A stretch of DNA of 64,000 nucleotides, taken from contig CM070720.1 of the NCBI GenBank assembly GCA_036346275.1, forward strand, positions 10,951,278 through 11,015,277. The letters run 5' to 3'. This stretch comes from Otatea glauca (Eukaryota; Streptophyta; Magnoliopsida; Poales; Poaceae). Position numbers and translations under genes: made by a program. The notes under the pieces were generated by a model, which saw only the letters and a program-made list of their open reading frames with translations, made no database searches and was not told the DNA's origin. Below, in pieces: positions 10,699 through 21,996 of the stretch (its first letter is position 1; every line of letters starts with the position of its first letter).

Positions 10699-12612
10699 TG
10701 CTGGCGCAATAAATTAGTTTTTCAGTATAAACATAATTAGGAAAAATCAGATTTCCTAATTTCTGTATTTTTAGTATTTATTCAAACTTCAAAAGGCTAT
10801 AACTTTTGCATTTTAACTCGGATTTGAGTGATTCAAATTTCTAAAAATTTGTAAAATTGAGATATATTTAATGGTGAATTTTATTTGACTTTTGGAGTTC
10901 ATTTTCTCTCTATTTTGGTATTTATTTGCTTTTCTTCTTCGGTACGCGTAGACGTTGAATTGTGCGACGCCTCGGAGGAAGATTTGTCGACTCAAGACCA
11001 AGGTCCAGAGCAAGAATAAGAGCTTTATTAAGTCAAGTTGTGCTTTGATCATGTTGAACCCATATTTATACAAATGCTATATTGTTTTACTTTATTGCAT
11101 AGTATTTCAAGTATACAATTGTTCCAAATTAAATTGGGATCTAGTTAATCTACCAATTTAATCTATATACCCTACCTTGTCATTTGTATGCCATGATCTA
11201 ATTGTCACCCTAGGATGGTTAACTAATAGTTGGTTAATATTGATAATCAACATGGGCTGATTAGACCATCGTAGATTGCTTAGCTGTGCCACGACATCAT
11301 ATGTGCTTGAATCATTGATAATTAATCTTGACTAATGGAATATGGAACATTGTTATGAACTTGTGTGTCATGTGAGATCACACGATGAGATTGAGTTGTT
11401 TGTGGCGAGTCATGTCATGCAACGATGTTGAATTGTTGATGGCACATGGTGCTTGGTAATCAACTTGGGCGATAATCACTTAGATTGGGGCAAGTGGCAA
11501 GGGGCGAGTATGCCAAGGTGGGCCCGATGGGCAGAGGGTATGTGGATGTCTTGCCTTGATCACTCTAAGGACTTAACCTTGAAAGCCTTTGACCTGAGTC
11601 AATCATGCAACTACATGTCTGGTATGGGACAGCCTAGCTGATTAATTTGCAATGTCTTAACTTTGGTACTATCTTGGTCGGTTGAGTTCCCGAGTTATGG
11701 AGTAATTCACATGGCGCAAGAGGGGGGCCCTGGACGTGGTAACCAGTCCCACCAGTGTTGAAACCTTAGCGGGTGGTACCGGGTTATGCCAGCGCATTGT
11801 AAAGACTTTGTCATGATGTCTTCGCCGACACACCAATGGAAGTGTGTTAATTGCATGGCACCAAGAGACGATCATGTCGTGTGGGTAAAGTGCATAATCT
11901 CTGCAGAGTGTAAATCTATTCGAATAGCCGTGCTCGCGGTATTGAGCAATGCTCGGGAATTACAGTTAAGGGTTAGTTTAATTAAATGGAAAACTTGGTT
12001 GGATGGCGGGATTGCCATGTGGAAGGTTGAAACTTGATTTAGGATCAGAAAACTTGGTTTACTTGAGAAATGCTGAATCTATCTATTATTGTTATTTGTT
12101 TTACAGTGTTTACAATCTATTTATTGTATTTGTTCATAAATGCTGCTTTGTTGCAAAATAGCCATGATAGCCTATCCTTTGGAATAAGCCTTGCATATAG
12201 CTATGTTGGAATTGCACTCTGTGCACAACTTGTTGAGTGCTTTTTGTACTCACCCTTGCCAACAACAACATCACCAGTTGAGGAGTCTGCATCAATGCTG
12301 GAGTAGGAGTCCAAGAAGAGACGAGTGTTTAGGGCGCAAGCCTTGTCAGTTGCATGTGGTATACTGAGGGGTTGTCTACGTTTTCATTCCGCTGCAGTTT
12401 AATGTGTTATTCAGCCTTGCGAGGCATAGTCATGTAAGTGGACCATAAGGTCATTCAACTAGTAGTATATATCATATGATGTCTTTCATAATGTTTCCTC
12501 TATGTATGCTTGTGGTATTCACCGATGTTGAGCCTGTGTGCACTAGCGTGATCCTGGACTAGTGCAATATACACAGAGGGTCCAGATTTGCATATTCGGG
12601 TCCCGACAGAAG

Positions 12613-12625
12613 TGGTATCAGAGCC
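12613..12625 (+). other. Primer-binding site (initiator tRNA-Met type) after the second LTR
   Basis: TGGTATCAGAGCC lies four bases after the LTR end. It is the minus-strand primer site used by most plant gypsy and copia elements. Its place behind what should be the 3' LTR is unusual. Confidence 0.9.
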
Positions 12626-13250
12626 ATACTGACTGTAGGCCTTGACCCTAGATAGTCTGGTCATATCTATAGGATCTTCAAAATTATTTTCTAAAGGAAT
12701 GAATTAATTTGGAAGAATAAAGTTTTCTTGACTTATCTCATTCTTCTATTCCTTCCCTCATCAAAATTTCTCTCTTTTCCCCTGCTAAATTTTTTTTTCT
12801 CTTTCCCTTGCTGGATCGAGTTAAAAACCTTATCTGAGTTATCTTAGTAGTTGACGATATACCACATCTTAGGAGAAAGTATCAAGTGCTTGCTGTCGAC
12901 CTTGGAAATCATGAAGGAAGGAATCATCGAGCTCAAGGAAGGAGTAGATCTATGAAGTGTTCCAAAAGCTAGAAGATCTATGCTTCGAGTAGCCAATTGA
13001 GACTCATGTGTGGGAGCCGCGTTTGCTTAAGATAGAAGTGTTACCCCTGTAGGCGGTAGTTTTGTGTGTATAGGTTGAATTGGCTTTTCCTTGATTGCTG
13101 AGTGTGCAGTATGTGTTGCAGAGCTTTTAGGCTTATAGAAGCAACCATACCAAGTTATTAATATTGTTTGCTTAAGTTATTGGGTTAAACTTATCTCCCC
13201 TACTTTAGGATCCCTGCTTCTTACCTATGCGAATAATATTAAGCACATGA
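12626..13250 (+). other. Leader and possible start of gag of a truncated second unit of element A
   Basis: Sequence after the primer site is a 5' leader. Its TCAAAATTATTTTCTAAA segment (about 12678-12695) is shared with the leader of element B, which shows family identity. It includes GAAGGAATCATCGAGCTCAA and other coding-like pieces, but I see no convincing gag frame. Homology is lost somewhere between about 13190 and 13260, where minus-strand gypsy remnant C begins; the exact junction is not resolved. Confidence 0.6.
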
Positions 13251-13829
13251 GTTTGGATTCCACAAACCGATGAATGGCGAAAAACTGACAGAGTGTCTAG
13301 TTATAATCTAAGCAAAACCCATCTATTCTAGTGACGACTACTAAATATATATGAGGATGCAGGCAAGGGAGGTGGCCAAGGGGATGGCCGTGCAACCCTA
13401 GGTCGTACAAAAGCCTTTGGGCCCAAGTGGAGGTGTCGCAACACCCGGTAGATTCTGTTCATCATATAGTTTTGATGATTACCATCGATCCAGGTCGAGT
13501 TTGAATGTGAAACCACTTCTGTTGGAAAGCTCTCGTCGTGGGCTTGTTTGTAGAGTCCAAGGACGCCTCAATTGAGCTTCGTATGATCCAGATATGATTG
13601 TTTTTATGTTGGACTGCTCCTGAGGGACGAATTAGTCTCGTAAATGAATTGGACTTGATCTCGGACTTGTCTTGGAGCGTCAGAAGTTGTTGGGCCCTTG
13701 TCTTGGCTTGAGGGAGAAATATGGCTTGTTGAGCCAGCATGGTCACATCATCCTCCCCTTCTTGATTTTGAGTCAACCTCGACTCAAGCTCATTGGCCTG
13801 CAAAAGGATAGTAACAAGAGGTGGCGAAG
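13250..13829 (-). pseudogene. Polyprotein end and downstream region of gypsy remnant C
   Basis: On the minus strand a frame of about 120 codons (from 13829 down to 13462) reads PPLVTILLQANELESRLTQ then NQEGEDDVTMLAQQA. This fits the Gln-rich tail after integrase in some grass gypsy polyproteins. It then runs into non-coding sequence with a CTCATATATATTTAG TATA-like stretch. Removing the solo LTR at 13830-16761 puts it directly beside the gag remnant at 16767-18128, so protease, RT, RNase H and integrase were already deleted. The family call is from general resemblance only. Confidence 0.45.
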
Positions 13830-16761
13830 TGTAACATCCCATTTTGAGTGCTTTTGCCAAAAAATTAATTTAAACTAATTAATTCAAGGATTTGGGTTTT
13901 CTTTGGAGTTTTAGTTAACCTGGCATTCCTTTCCATCCAAAAATGGAATTTATTCCATTCGTGTCTGAAAATTCCATTTTCATTCAGAAATCCAAAATTG
14001 AAATCCAATTCTAGAATTCTCTAAAAATTCCGAAACCAATTTTGTTAGGATCCAAATATTCCATAGTATTTTTGAGAATTTTTCCATGATTTTTAGAGCC
14101 TTCTTGTTATTTTATCCTTCGCGCTTTCTTTTTAGCACTATTTATTTGGCCACCTGTCAGAACTGTTACAGTACTCGTCTTCAACCTCCAGCCAGTGCTT
14201 TCCACGTGTTGCTCTCCTTTTCAATGCCTTTGGAAAAATATTCATAACTCCTTCATTTCTGCATCAAATCAAATGGGAATTAAACCGTTGCGACCGCATT
14301 GATGCAATGATTCAATCCCCGACCATTGCTCTCTCCCATTCAAGCCGGATTTGGCGCAATAAGCAATTAAGTCTGATTCATTGCTCAATTGATTTTTCGG
14401 TCGTTTCTCAATCTTTTCGCGGGCTTCCACTTCCTATAGATGCGTCTCACCTTCCTCTACACCATGCTCACTATTGTCCCCTATTTCCCTGCTCTTTTCC
14501 TAACCTAAACTCGTGAAAACCGCAACCCGACGTTGTCCAAAGACATCGGCCAGCCAACTTATGATCTGGTGAGTTATTTGAAGTTCTGTTCACGTCACTT
14601 TGTGCGCATTATTGTCAGAAGCATAACCCCTCAAGAAAATTCAGATTTCGTCAAGTTTTTGACTCCGGATTTCGTATTTGAACGTTACCGGTCGGAGCTC
14701 CATTCATCCTCGATTGCTCTCAATCCGGTGATCTTCTCCAAAATCTGGCACCACCGTTGGACTCACGTCGTCGAGATCTATCAGGTGATCACCTTCCCCA
14801 ACCCCGCTACCTCTTACTTCCGTAATCCTCCATGTGTTAACCCTAAGTTTGTTTGTGCTCTGGTTCTGGAGGCAAAAGCACTGTAGTTTTGTTGGGCACT
14901 ATAGCTACAATGCTATTTTCTTTTTTTTGAGAATTTTCTTTCCAATCCAACTTCAAATGACCCATTCTCTTCCGTCGTAACTCCGAATCGAGTGATTCCA
15001 GTTTCTAAATTCAAGCTCTTTCTACCGGTATTAATTTTATAATTTTTTTATATTTTATTTGTTTTCTTTTATTTATTGGTCGCTCCGTCTTGCGCGTAGT
15101 CGAAGAAGCTGTTGCCGTCACTGAAGAAAGTGCCGATCTGCCGAGCGACCCTTCTCTTCTCATCAATGAAGGCAAGTCTCCATGACGCATGTTGATCCCA
15201 TGTTTTATAAATGCTTTACAATGTTTTATAATTTGCATCGTTATTTATTTAAAAGATGATGTTAAATTTAGGTTGGTAGTTAATCCCAATTGTTATTACC
15301 ACCTTGATATTAAAATCCTTGACTGTTGTTACCCTAGGTTGTTGTGATTTGTCATAATAATAATATGTTATGATATATTTTGTTTGGTGCGCTAGATGTG
15401 CTTAAATGCAAAGTCGATCAAATACCTATGGATGGGTTACTTTGAAACTATAAAACAAATTATGAATTTGAAAAGTTGTGGCAATATGTATGGTGTTGTA
15501 TTTGCAAAATAAAAAATGAAAATAATTTAGACTTGGGCGAATCGGTTTGTCTGACGGGTGCAGATGGAGCACTGGTTTTGTTGTGTTTGTGCCGCACAAG
15601 TCAATTAAGGACCGACGCTTGTGATTGTCCATTCTAAGCACAACCGTACAACCACATGTCTAAATGGGTACGACCTGGCTGAATAATTTGTAATAATTTA
15701 ACTTAGACTCGTCAGATGGTGAAATGTGGGTGCCGGATGGAGGCAGGTTTGTTTTTTCCCACACGACGCAAGAGGGGGACTTCTATACTGGGAGGATGGA
15801 ACCCTAACAGCGGTGAAACCTCAGCGAGTGGAGTCGGGTCAGATTATTGCATTGTAAAAGCCTTGTCATGATCTCTCGGCCAACACATCAAAGGAAGTGT
15901 GCTTATTGCGCATGGCAACAAGAGACGGTCATGTCTTGTGGGTGAAGTTGTACACCTCTGCAGAGTGTGAAACTATTCGAATAGCCGTGCCTACGGTCAG
16001 AGCAAGCAAAGAATGCTTTCATATTGGTAGACATTGTTTTTGGTTTTAAAAACTAATGTTTTGGGATCTGGGAGTGGTTAGAACTTCCAGATGTATTTCT
16101 GGTGGCTAGAGCCAGTCAGGTAGTTGGAACCTGTTTTGAATCATGACGGATGGAGTCATGTGATGGTTAAACAAGATCTTTTAAAATGGGCGGATAGAGC
16201 GTGTATACTAGTGTTTGTGGTTGGAACCTTCACTAGAGTTATTAATAATTTCAATTGTACAAATAATTGTTAAAACTGCTTTGTGAAAATTATTATTAAT
16301 AATGTTTGTTAAATCTGGCTTTGTGCAAAAGAACCATATTAAGCCATCTTTGGAAGGCCTTGCATCTTGCATATTTCCCAGACTTGCTGAGTACGTTTGT
16401 ACTCATATGCTACAATAAATTCTTTCGTCAGAAGCTTTCCAAGATTCCACGAACGATGGTGAGTTCTACGATGTGGAGTACGATGAAGACAATCCAGAGA
16501 GCTTGGCGCACGTTTCTTTTCATTCGACTGCCTGTGGAGTTTATTGGCTTTATCTTTTTGCTTCATATTTCCACTGCTGTAAACTTAAGGCCATGTGACC
16601 TGGTTTTGTAATAATGGTTTTTCGGCCGGTACTCAGTATTTATCTTTACATTTCATGCTTTTCGGTTATGTTTCATCACTGTGAACTGTGTGTACTGCGT
16701 TCATCTGGGACTAGTACAGATATACACAGGGGATTCTGGATAGCAAATCCGGGGTCCCACA
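13830..16761 (+). mobile_element. Solo gypsy LTR (Tekay-like) nested in remnant C
   Basis: Runs from TGTAACATCCCATTTTG to GGGGTCCCACA, 2932 bp, with an imperfect 5-bp duplication CGAAG (13825-13829) / CAAAG (16762-16766). Its 3' half aligns with the LTR of element A: the anticodon-like TTGTCATGATCTC block, the CTATTCGAATAG palindrome (15973-15984), the TGAGTAC/GTACTCA hairpin (16388-16405) and a TGTACT/AGTACA hairpin near 16690-16720. The 5' half is unrelated to element A, so it is a different family of the same clade. It has no internal region. Confidence 0.88.
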
Positions 16762-16766
16762 CAAAG

Positions 16767-18128
16767 AAACTAACATATTCTTTGGTTGTTGATAGTGTGG
16801 CACATTAAGAAATGATTTTGAAATGGAACAAATATAAACTCGATGCATCATGTACTTTCCTTTATCATTATGTTTGTCAATAGCATGGAAACTAACACTG
16901 AATGACCATGACAAATTAACAGGCATAGAAATCTCCCCTCTAAACAATTGAGATCACATATGACATCTAATTCAATGTAACCCAAAGTATTCAAGGAAGA
17001 CAACAGTTTAATCTCATCCTTTTCATTAGCAAGGTGAATAGCATGTTTATTTTCAACACACGTGTTTAGATCAGAAATAAAACTGACATGTTCATTCACT
17101 AGTTGAGCATGGATATAAATGAGACATTATCACACAACTCTTATTTATCACCAAGGATAGTAAGACAATCATATTGTGACAAAGGTGATTCATTTTGAGT
17201 GTCCACTAACTGCTGTTCTAGCATAGCACCAGTAGTGGCCAAATTTAGCACATCAATAGAATTCTCTCATGTGAAAATAGCACCTATGTCGTTACCTTTG
17301 TTTTCTATCTCAGCTGATTTAGGCATATCATGATCTGTACATTCTTGAGGCATACATGGGATAGCAAGTATCTCTTGTTCCTCCTTCTCTGGCGTGTTTT
17401 TCTTCTCGTTCTTGTTCTCAATGTCCTGTGAAAAGTTAGTAGCAAGTGGAAACTCGACAAGATGCCATTCTTCTAAAGAAAATTGCTCACTTTTGCAATT
17501 ATAGACATTAATTTTAGCAAGATGTCTTTCATGTTCAATTTGAGTTTCAACCTCACAAGCAATATTAAATAAACTAGAGAGAGAATTGTATTCCCTATCA
17601 ACAAGAACTCTAAATTTTCTTGTCAAGTCCATTCAAGAATCTTATTTCCTTGCCTTCTTAAGTTTCATCTAATCCACAGCGCAACAACAAAGTTTCTAAT
17701 TCCTTATAATATTCCTTGACAGTTTTATCACATTGTTATAAACATTGCAATTCATAAAGTAATTTTATAGAATGATAAGCAGGAACAAACTCATCTCTCA
17801 TAAGTCGTTTCATATCTTTCCATGTTTGTGGTACTGTCTTATAACCATAAAACTCATTCCACCAAATTGATGCACAACGAATTAAAGCACTAGCAACAAT
17901 TCTATTTTTTCGTCTAGCACAGAGGTTACATTGCGAAAGAATTTTATCTACCTCTATTTCCCAATCAATATAAGCATGAACACCAAATCCACTATAAGAA
18001 GGAAGAACTGGAAAATTCTTACCTTTACCAGCAGAAGGAGATGAATTAAAGTTGGGTTGGTGCTTATGCTCTTTTCTGTCAAGTGCATTCTCCATATTTT
18101 TAATTTGCTTGTTCATAGTCTCATTCAT
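16767..18128 (-). pseudogene. gag of gypsy remnant C
   Basis: The minus-strand frame 18128-17736 begins MNETMNKQIKNMENALDRK, and carries the capsid signature of a Retrotrans_gag domain (FGVHAYIDWEIEVDKIL, ASALIRCASIWWNEF, TWKDMKRLMRDEFVP). A second frame (17632-17267) continues it (DLTRKFRVLVDREYNSLSSL), and 17099-16767 holds the linker (CVENKHAIHLANEKDEIKL, KGKYMMHRVYICS) typical of grass gypsy gag C-termini. Stops or shifts separate the three. Gag would form the particle around the element RNA. It ends abruptly at the solo LTR insertion point. Confidence 0.75.
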
Positions 18129-19394
18129 ATCTCAAAGCATCTCTCGGAGCTCGTTATGAAGAACACACTGGTTACCGTCCTGGTCCTCCAGTACCCCTGT
18201 CTTTGCTAGTAGAAAACAGAAGATAGCACAAAGTATTATCCCTATCAACTACTAGGTACTGGATAGTGGGATCACAAACTCTCACGCGTCTTATTGAGCT
18301 CTTGCAAGGTTCTTACCAATGTAGCAGGTGGCACAACCAGTGGTTGGTTTGTGATACTGTGAGGGCGTGAGTGAAGCGATTGTAAAAGAGAACCTGAACT
18401 GATAAGAAGTATATGGAGCTGGAAGGTAATATTTATTAGCAAGGAATAATCAATATCGAAATCAGATTAGCAAGTTGAATAAATGTCCAACGTACTTATC
18501 ACAGTTGCTGGCCTAAACGTGTTCCTAAAACTAGTTCAACCTAGCAAGGGATATATCAAAGCACATATGACTCAAAAGACGCAAGCAATTCTAGTTATCT
18601 GCTTCTCTTTCCCTCTTTTTTTGCATATTTTCTTTTCTTTGATTTTTTTCAGTGTGGCTCTTTTTTTTGCACTTTCCTTTTTGTTTTCCTTTCTTTTAAC
18701 TCAAAGGCAAAACAAAAATCTCATGTTTTGGAACAAGAGAAAATGTTAAACAGATGATCGATAAATTGGCAAAAACAGCACATGAAACTTCCGGGGTTCA
18801 GAACCCAGTCTTAGAGGCTGAATTTTCAGATGCGCGTTGTCATCCTCATTGAAACAAAAAAAAGTATGCCCCAGTCGGAGTTCGTATGCAAAAGTTATGG
18901 TTGTTTTACTGAACACTGCGCAATCTAGAATTGCTTGCGACTTCACTCCTTCCTTCCGGTTAGGGCTAAAATAGCAATAGGATCGCGTGTGCAAAAGGGT
19001 GGCCAGTGGTGTAGGGCAATTGACACAAGGCGGCTCGTGACCTATCTAGGGCTTGCGAAGCGGGATATATAATGCAGAGCAGCGGCAAGGACCAACCGAG
19101 TAGGACTGAGTTCGGTTCTGGGGTTGGTGGTGGTGGGATGACTAATGGTGCAAAATAAGAACTAGGGTAACAAAAAGGGACAACTAGAAACTAAGATCAC
19201 GACCTTAAACCAGCAACAAGACAATGACGATGGAGACAAATTCAACAAAGCGAAACTGAAACGAAAATTGCAAAGGCACAACGGGTTGTAGGACAGCGGA
19301 ACTGATGATGAACTTTTTATGGAGCAATTTTTTTGGACTCTAGGACGATGGCAAAAAAAAGTGGGGATACAAGAATTACCTATCGGGCAACCAA
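18129..19394 (-). other. 5' leader region of gypsy remnant C
   Basis: Lies between gag and the primer site on the minus strand. It contains a purine-rich run (plus-strand pyrimidines at 18600-18700) and no convincing reading frame. I see no other feature in it. Confidence 0.5.
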
Positions 19395-19407
19395 GGCTCT
19401 GATACCA
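19395..19407 (-). other. Primer-binding site of gypsy remnant C
   Basis: The reverse complement reads TGGTATCAGAGCC, two bases inside an LTR end reading CCCATCA. It fixes the element's orientation as minus. Confidence 0.85.
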
Positions 19408-19409
19408 CT

Positions 19410-19660
19410 TGATGGGAACGGTAACCTGATCTTCCGATAGGTAGTACTAAATCGATTGGTGAAGAACTCAACATTGATGATCCGGCTTCCAATCAGAACT
19501 GATTCAAACCCTGCAATCACTACACCATGGCTCTTTTGGTTATCAACCTCGCACAAACACGGTTGACCTTGCTAAGAAAGCTTATCCCTACATGCAAATC
19601 GAGAACACAAGCAAGAACATAGAAAGATGCAATCTGAAATTGCGAATTTGTAATGTCTAG
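19410..19660 (-). repeat. 3' end of the 5' LTR of gypsy remnant C
   Basis: Starts (plus strand) TGATGGGAACGG beside the primer site and continues about 250 bp. It is cut off by Tekay-like LTR sequence. A 17-bp direct repeat (AATTTGTAATGTCTAGA) spans the junction at about 19645 and 19687. Confidence 0.6.
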
Positions 19661-20602
19661 AACACATGCAAGAACCTAGCTGACTAATTTGTAATGTCTA
19701 GATTTCGGTGCTGCTATGGTGAATAGTGAGTTCCAGGATTTGGTAGAATCACATGGCGCAAGAGGGGGCCTTGTTGTGGTGGTTTAACCCTTTAGTGTTG
19801 AAACCTTAGCGAGCAGTACTGGGTCTAGGAGGAGAATTGTAAAGGCTTTGTTATGATTACTCGCCTTGGTGGTGTTTGGTTGTATAGTGTGGGTAAAGTG
19901 CATAACCTTTGCAGAGTGTAAAATCTATTCGGATAGCCGTGCTCGCGGTATTTATGCTCAGGAATTACAGTTAAGCGTTAGACTTTTACAAAATAAAACC
20001 TGGGATGGATGACAGGTTGCCATGGGAGGTTGAAGCTTGACATAGGATTGGAAACTTGGTTTACTTGAGAAAATGCTAAATCTATCTATTATTGTTATTT
20101 GTTTTACTGTCTTTACAATCTATTTATTGTAATCATTTACCAATGCTGCTTTACTGCAAAATAGCAATGAAAGCCATTCCTTTGAAATAAGCCTTGCATA
20201 TAGTTATGTTAGAACTGCATTCTGTGTACAACTTGTTGAGTGCTTTAAGTACTCACCCTTGCCAACAATAACCTCAGAGGACGAAGGGCTATACTTACTA
20301 TGGAGGAGTACCATGATGGTGCGAATGCTTAGGGTTCGAGCCTCGTCAGTTGCCTGTAGTGAACTGGAGAGCCACTACGTTCGTTTATTTTTTGTTGCTT
20401 CATATTTCCTATTTCTTAGTTTAAGCCCTTCATGGCAATAATCATGTAAGTCACAACAGTTATTACTAATTAATGGAACTATTACCTTATTCCACTGTGT
20501 ATGATTGTGATCACATCTATGTTGAGCCTGCGTACACTAGCGTGATCTTGGACTAGTGCGATATACACAGAGGGTTCAGATTTGCATATTCGGGTCCCGA
20601 CA
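19661..20602 (+). repeat. Tekay-like LTR, 3' part only (fragment 1)
   Basis: Aligns with 2085-2420 and 11625-12608 of element A: CACATGGCGCAAGAGG, TGGGTAAAGTGCATAAC, a decayed CTATTCGGATAG, the TGAGTGC/GTACTCA hairpin (20237-20255), the CACTAG/CTAGTG hairpin (20535-20558), and the LTR end GGGTCCCGACA at 20602. Its 5' two thirds are absent. Confidence 0.85.
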
Positions 20603-21324
20603 GATCGGCTCGTAGTATTGCGGGCACTTGCTAGGTTCAATTGACTGTGAAACCGATGGTGGAAAGGCGTAAAACAAGGTCAACGGTGGCAAGTTAGCTG
20701 ACTTATTTACCTTGGCGGCATAAGTATATGCTTGGTAATGTGTGACCACGCTAGGACGAGGATCTCATGGTAGTATAACAGTAGGTTGAGTCGGCATCAA
20801 CAATGGTGTTATAGCCGATAGTTTCGGACCGGCCACCGTGTCTTGGGTGCTTTGTTCCATTTAATAAATAGGATAACTCAATAGCGCTTGCCGCGAATCG
20901 AGCAGGCTCCCAGACGTAGCCAACTCTTGAGCAATAGTCTTAACACTATTAGCAATTATCGGCTTAAGAGTGTGACTAAGCCGATGATTCATTAATTAAA
21001 GCATGGTGTATAGACTGTTCAATCATAGCCGATAATTCTGCCTGTGCAGGCACGTACTAACTTACCAGGCTATTTGTAATTCCTACGTCACCGAGGGTGT
21101 TGACCGTCGGCAATGCAGTCTTTTGGGAGATGCCGCATCGGGGTTTTTGGTAGCAACCCAACATCATCTCTTCCAAAGCAGCTTTTCGATCTTCAATTTC
21201 CTTGTGCTGTTCTGGAGATAAATCATCCAATGTAGGGACGATTATAGCCTCAGCGTTGAGGTCCGATGGTGGAATCGACTTACCGAAGAAGACATCTTAT
21301 GTCCCACCGGGCGTGCCAAGAGTG
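20603..21324 (-). pseudogene. 5' internal part of a Tat-like non-autonomous element, with start of its gag-like frame
   Basis: On the minus strand, after the primer site at 21302-21320 (CTTGGCACGCCCGGTGGGAC), the sequence matches 38209-38830 of the complete element at 37565-41591. The reading matches PTLDDLSPEQHKEIEDRKAA-like protein with some changes. It ends abruptly at 20602/20603 against an LTR end. The repeated CGGC and CGAT words are typical of the family. Confidence 0.75.
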
Positions 21325-21996
21325 AGTTGGCGCCAAAAACTTCAGGTATGGTCTATTGGCCACAACACGCCAGACGAACACCAGGTTCAAGACTTGCCAA
21401 CCGATTTGATCCTGCAATCGGTAAGAAAAAATATAAAATTCGCTCAAAACCGATTTCGTGAGGCAGTCGGCTTAGATCTAATCAGCTACAAGCCGAAAAA
21501 ATCGAATGTAACTGTAAGTCTAATTAGCCGATTAAGGCTAATCAGAGGATGAAGGTAGATTGACTCTAAAAAAGGCTATGCGCAACAAAATCAGAGAAAA
21601 TCGAACCTGATTGGCATAACAAAAGATGATCAACAATCGGCGATGCACAACTTTATTGATCAAATTGAGTTACAATACAAGACTCTATATTACAAGGGCT
21701 ACTCCTATGTGACAGAAAAGTAGATGAAAGTAACGTGTTGATTGATTGGGTTGTTGTTGTTTTTTTCGCTTGTGTATGACCATCTTTTATAGCCATTGGC
21801 CGACCGTATCCATGTCCGATACGTTGACTACCACGATCTGTATCGGCCTTAATTCGGATATCTCCTTCCATCTTTAGATGAATATCAGCCATATCCCAAC
21901 TTCAAACTCCCTTTCCTACACCCGATATCGACTAAAAATCCTCCTAATTCTTAGCCTGACAATTTCGTTACGCCTTGCCAAAACTTGGTGCAAACA
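21325..21996 (-). repeat. 5' LTR of the truncated Tat-like element
   Basis: Minus-strand reading begins TGTTTGCACCAAG and ends TTTTTGGCGCCAAC. It is clearly related to, but more diverged than, the 644-bp LTRs at 37565 and 40947. The plus-strand TTTTATAGCCATTGGCCGA near 21786 is the counterpart of their TATA region. Confidence 0.8.

Larger units (their letters stand above)
6768..12608 (+). repeat. Second LTR of element A, complete but split by a solo LTR
   Basis: Starts TGTAACATCC after the polypurine tract and ends GGTCCCGACA at 12608. Removing the insertion at 7862-10627 and one copy of its 5-bp duplication leaves about 3071 bp, long for gypsy but usual for Tekay-like elements. It holds the TATA box (7342), a TGACGTCA palindrome (10691-10698), a CTATTCGAATAG palindrome (11916-11927) and two hairpins (12234-12252 and 12539-12566) shared with the other LTRs of this clade in the window. 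Unlike a normal 3' LTR it is followed by a primer site, so it is also the 5' LTR of a second, truncated unit. Confidence 0.92.

Noticed and set aside
18590..18720. Pyrimidine-rich tract as a possible polypurine tract of another element
   Set aside because: It is long, impure and not next to any LTR start; it lies in the leader of remnant C.
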